The notes beneath the pieces were generated by a model, which was not told the DNA's origin, did not search any database, and saw nothing but the letters and a program-made list of their open reading frames with translations. From CAYVTV01 sp964563105 (GTDB taxonomy: Bacteria; Bacteroidota; Bacteroidia; Bacteroidales; GCA-2748055): a DNA stretch of 64,000 nt. Both the position numbers and the translations under genes were made by a program. Within the stretch, counting starts at the first letter, position 1. Each line of letters opens with the position of its first letter. Shown here in pieces: positions 63,274 through 64,000 of the stretch. The DNA is taken from assembly GCA_964563105.1 (NCBI GenBank), contig CAZLXM010000005.1, forward strand, positions 1 through 64,000, given 5' to 3'.

Positions 63274-63281
63274 CAAAGTTA
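63274..63281 (-). promoter_or_regulatory. Possible promoter -7 box for the PAS-DUF1858 pair
   Basis: The minus strand reads TAACTTTG, the same octamer as at folB, pgk and tRNA-Phe, 18 bases before the ATG. Confidence 0.45.
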
Positions 63282-63325
63282 ATTAAACTTTATGTTGTAA
63301 TAGCTTAAACTAAGAGAGATGGAGG

Positions 63326-64000
63326 TTAAAATTTGTTGAAAAATGTAAATGTTCCTGTAAAATAAGACTGAAGGGTTGAAAAATGATCTCCGTTAGGGAC
63401 AGTAATTAGTTCAACTGATGTTGCCCCTTTATTTGTCATTGCCTCATAAGCAGATGAGGAGTTAAAATAAAATACATAATCATCATTTGTCCCGTGATAC
63501 ATTTGAAGGGGGGCCTTTGGTTCCCAGTTGTAATTATCATTATCGGCAAGAACATTTTTGAATTGTGTATCACTGCCATTTAGAATTCCTTCCCTGAAGG
63601 CGTTACTAAAAAGTAACTGTGGATTTAGCTGAGTGTTGGCAAATACGCCTCCATTTTCAATTATTCCTGCATAAGGCTCATTAAAATATTGGTTATATGG
63701 TCTGTTTAGTTTGTAAACCGTATTGTATGTGTCCAGGACCCATAAAAATTCGTTTAGATAGCTAAGTTCCGAATTTAAATCCAGGATATGATTTGCAAAC
63801 ATTGATTTGTTATAAGCACCTGCACCAACTGTAGCAGCTGTTATCCGGAATTCACGGCTATGCTTTTCTTCAAGTAGTTTCATTAATGCCATAGTGGCAT
63901 ATCCACCTTCTGAATAACCTGAAAGGAAAAGTTTATCATTTATCCGGAAAGACTTTTCACGGTCATCAAATTCTCTTACAGCACGTAGCATGTCACGTGA
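63326..64000 (-). CDS. Alpha/beta hydrolase (secretory lipase/esterase-like), C-terminal part (5' cut by window)
   Basis: The last 224 residues of an alpha/beta hydrolase are visible; the frame is open through the window end, so the Met at 63991 is not the true start. The nucleophile is the Ser of GYSEGGYATM, the acid is probably the Asp of HGTNDDYVFY, and the His is in PNGDHFSTL. The arrangement resembles bacterial secretory lipases and peptidase-like esterases. Substrate and export signal cannot be judged here. Confidence 0.85.
   Translation of the reverse strand, partial: SRDMLRAVREFDDREKSFRINDKLFLSGYSEGGYATMALMKLLEEKHSREFRITAATVGAGAYNKSMFANHILDLNSELSYLNEFLWVLDTYNTVYKLNRPYNQYFNEPYAGIIENGGVFANTQLNPQLLFSNAFREGILNGSDTQFKNVLADNDNYNWEPKAPLQMYHGTNDDYVFYFNSSSAYEAMTNKGATSVELITVPNGDHFSTLQSYFTGTFTFFNKF

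Noticed and set aside
1..64000. CRISPR array, prophage or rRNA operon
   Set aside because: No regularly spaced repeats, phage structural genes or rRNA-like sequence were seen in the window.

Overview
The window is AT-rich DNA of a member of the Bacteroidota, most likely the Bacteroidales/Marinilabiliales side of the phylum. The evidence is tandem SusC/SusD pairs, lipoproteins with short Cys lipoboxes, a fused LpxC-FabZ, GldH, the type IX secretion proteins SprE/PorW and PorX, almost no Shine-Dalgarno sequences, and repeated promoter -7 boxes of the phylum type TAnnTTTG. No rRNA, phage, transposase or CRISPR array was seen. Three runs of N interrupt a SusC gene, pgk and dprA.

Layout. 1-8501 is a plus-strand glycan-uptake locus: the end of one SusC, its SusD, a second SusC/SusD pair and a DUF1735/DUF4361 surface lipoprotein. 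A 645-base gap follows, then a secreted M28 peptidase and formate-tetrahydrofolate ligase (fhs) on the minus strand. 12322-18737 is a catabolic cluster: a zinc methyltransferase-like member of the UroD family, a sialidase-fold beta-propeller, a GH78 alpha-L-rhamnosidase and a DUF6807 (PmoA-like) lipoprotein. It points to a rhamnose-containing and possibly O-methylated glycan.

18787-36446 is mostly core genome. It holds folB and glnS; a minus-strand run holB-ricT-gldH-trmB-atl-mrp-nfu; pgk and lepA; then sprE/porW, porX, tsaE, an alanine dehydrogenase and a small lipoprotein. 36533-51968 carries a lytic transglycosylase, speA, a DUF4837 lipoprotein, a leucyl aminopeptidase, pdxA, an HD phosphohydrolase and the lipid A genes lpxD, lpxC-fabZ and lpxA. 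These converge on a pfkA-lipoprotein-thiL run, followed by dprA.

52344-64000 has tatD, tRNA-Ser(GGA), an ExbB/membrane protein/ExbD/ExbD energy-transducing operon, a glycosyltransferase with a flippase-like membrane protein, a MerR/cobalamin-binding regulator, an O-methyltransferase with an M16 peptidase, tRNA-Phe(GAA), folD, a DUF1858 plus PAS pair, and the 3' part of an alpha/beta hydrolase cut by the window end.

How they fit: ExbB/ExbD would power the SusC receptors through the proton gradient; SprE/PorW, PorX and GldH belong to type IX secretion and gliding; HD-LpxD-LpxC/FabZ-LpxA build the outer membrane; Fhs, FolD and FolB supply one-carbon carriers that could accept a methyl group from the UroD-like methyltransferase. 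I see no clearly new multi-gene system. The best leads are the UroD-like methyltransferase beside fhs and the rhamnosidase cluster, the porW-porX pairing, the B12-type MerR regulator with repeats in its own promoter, and the inverted repeat set into the HD-phosphohydrolase promoter.
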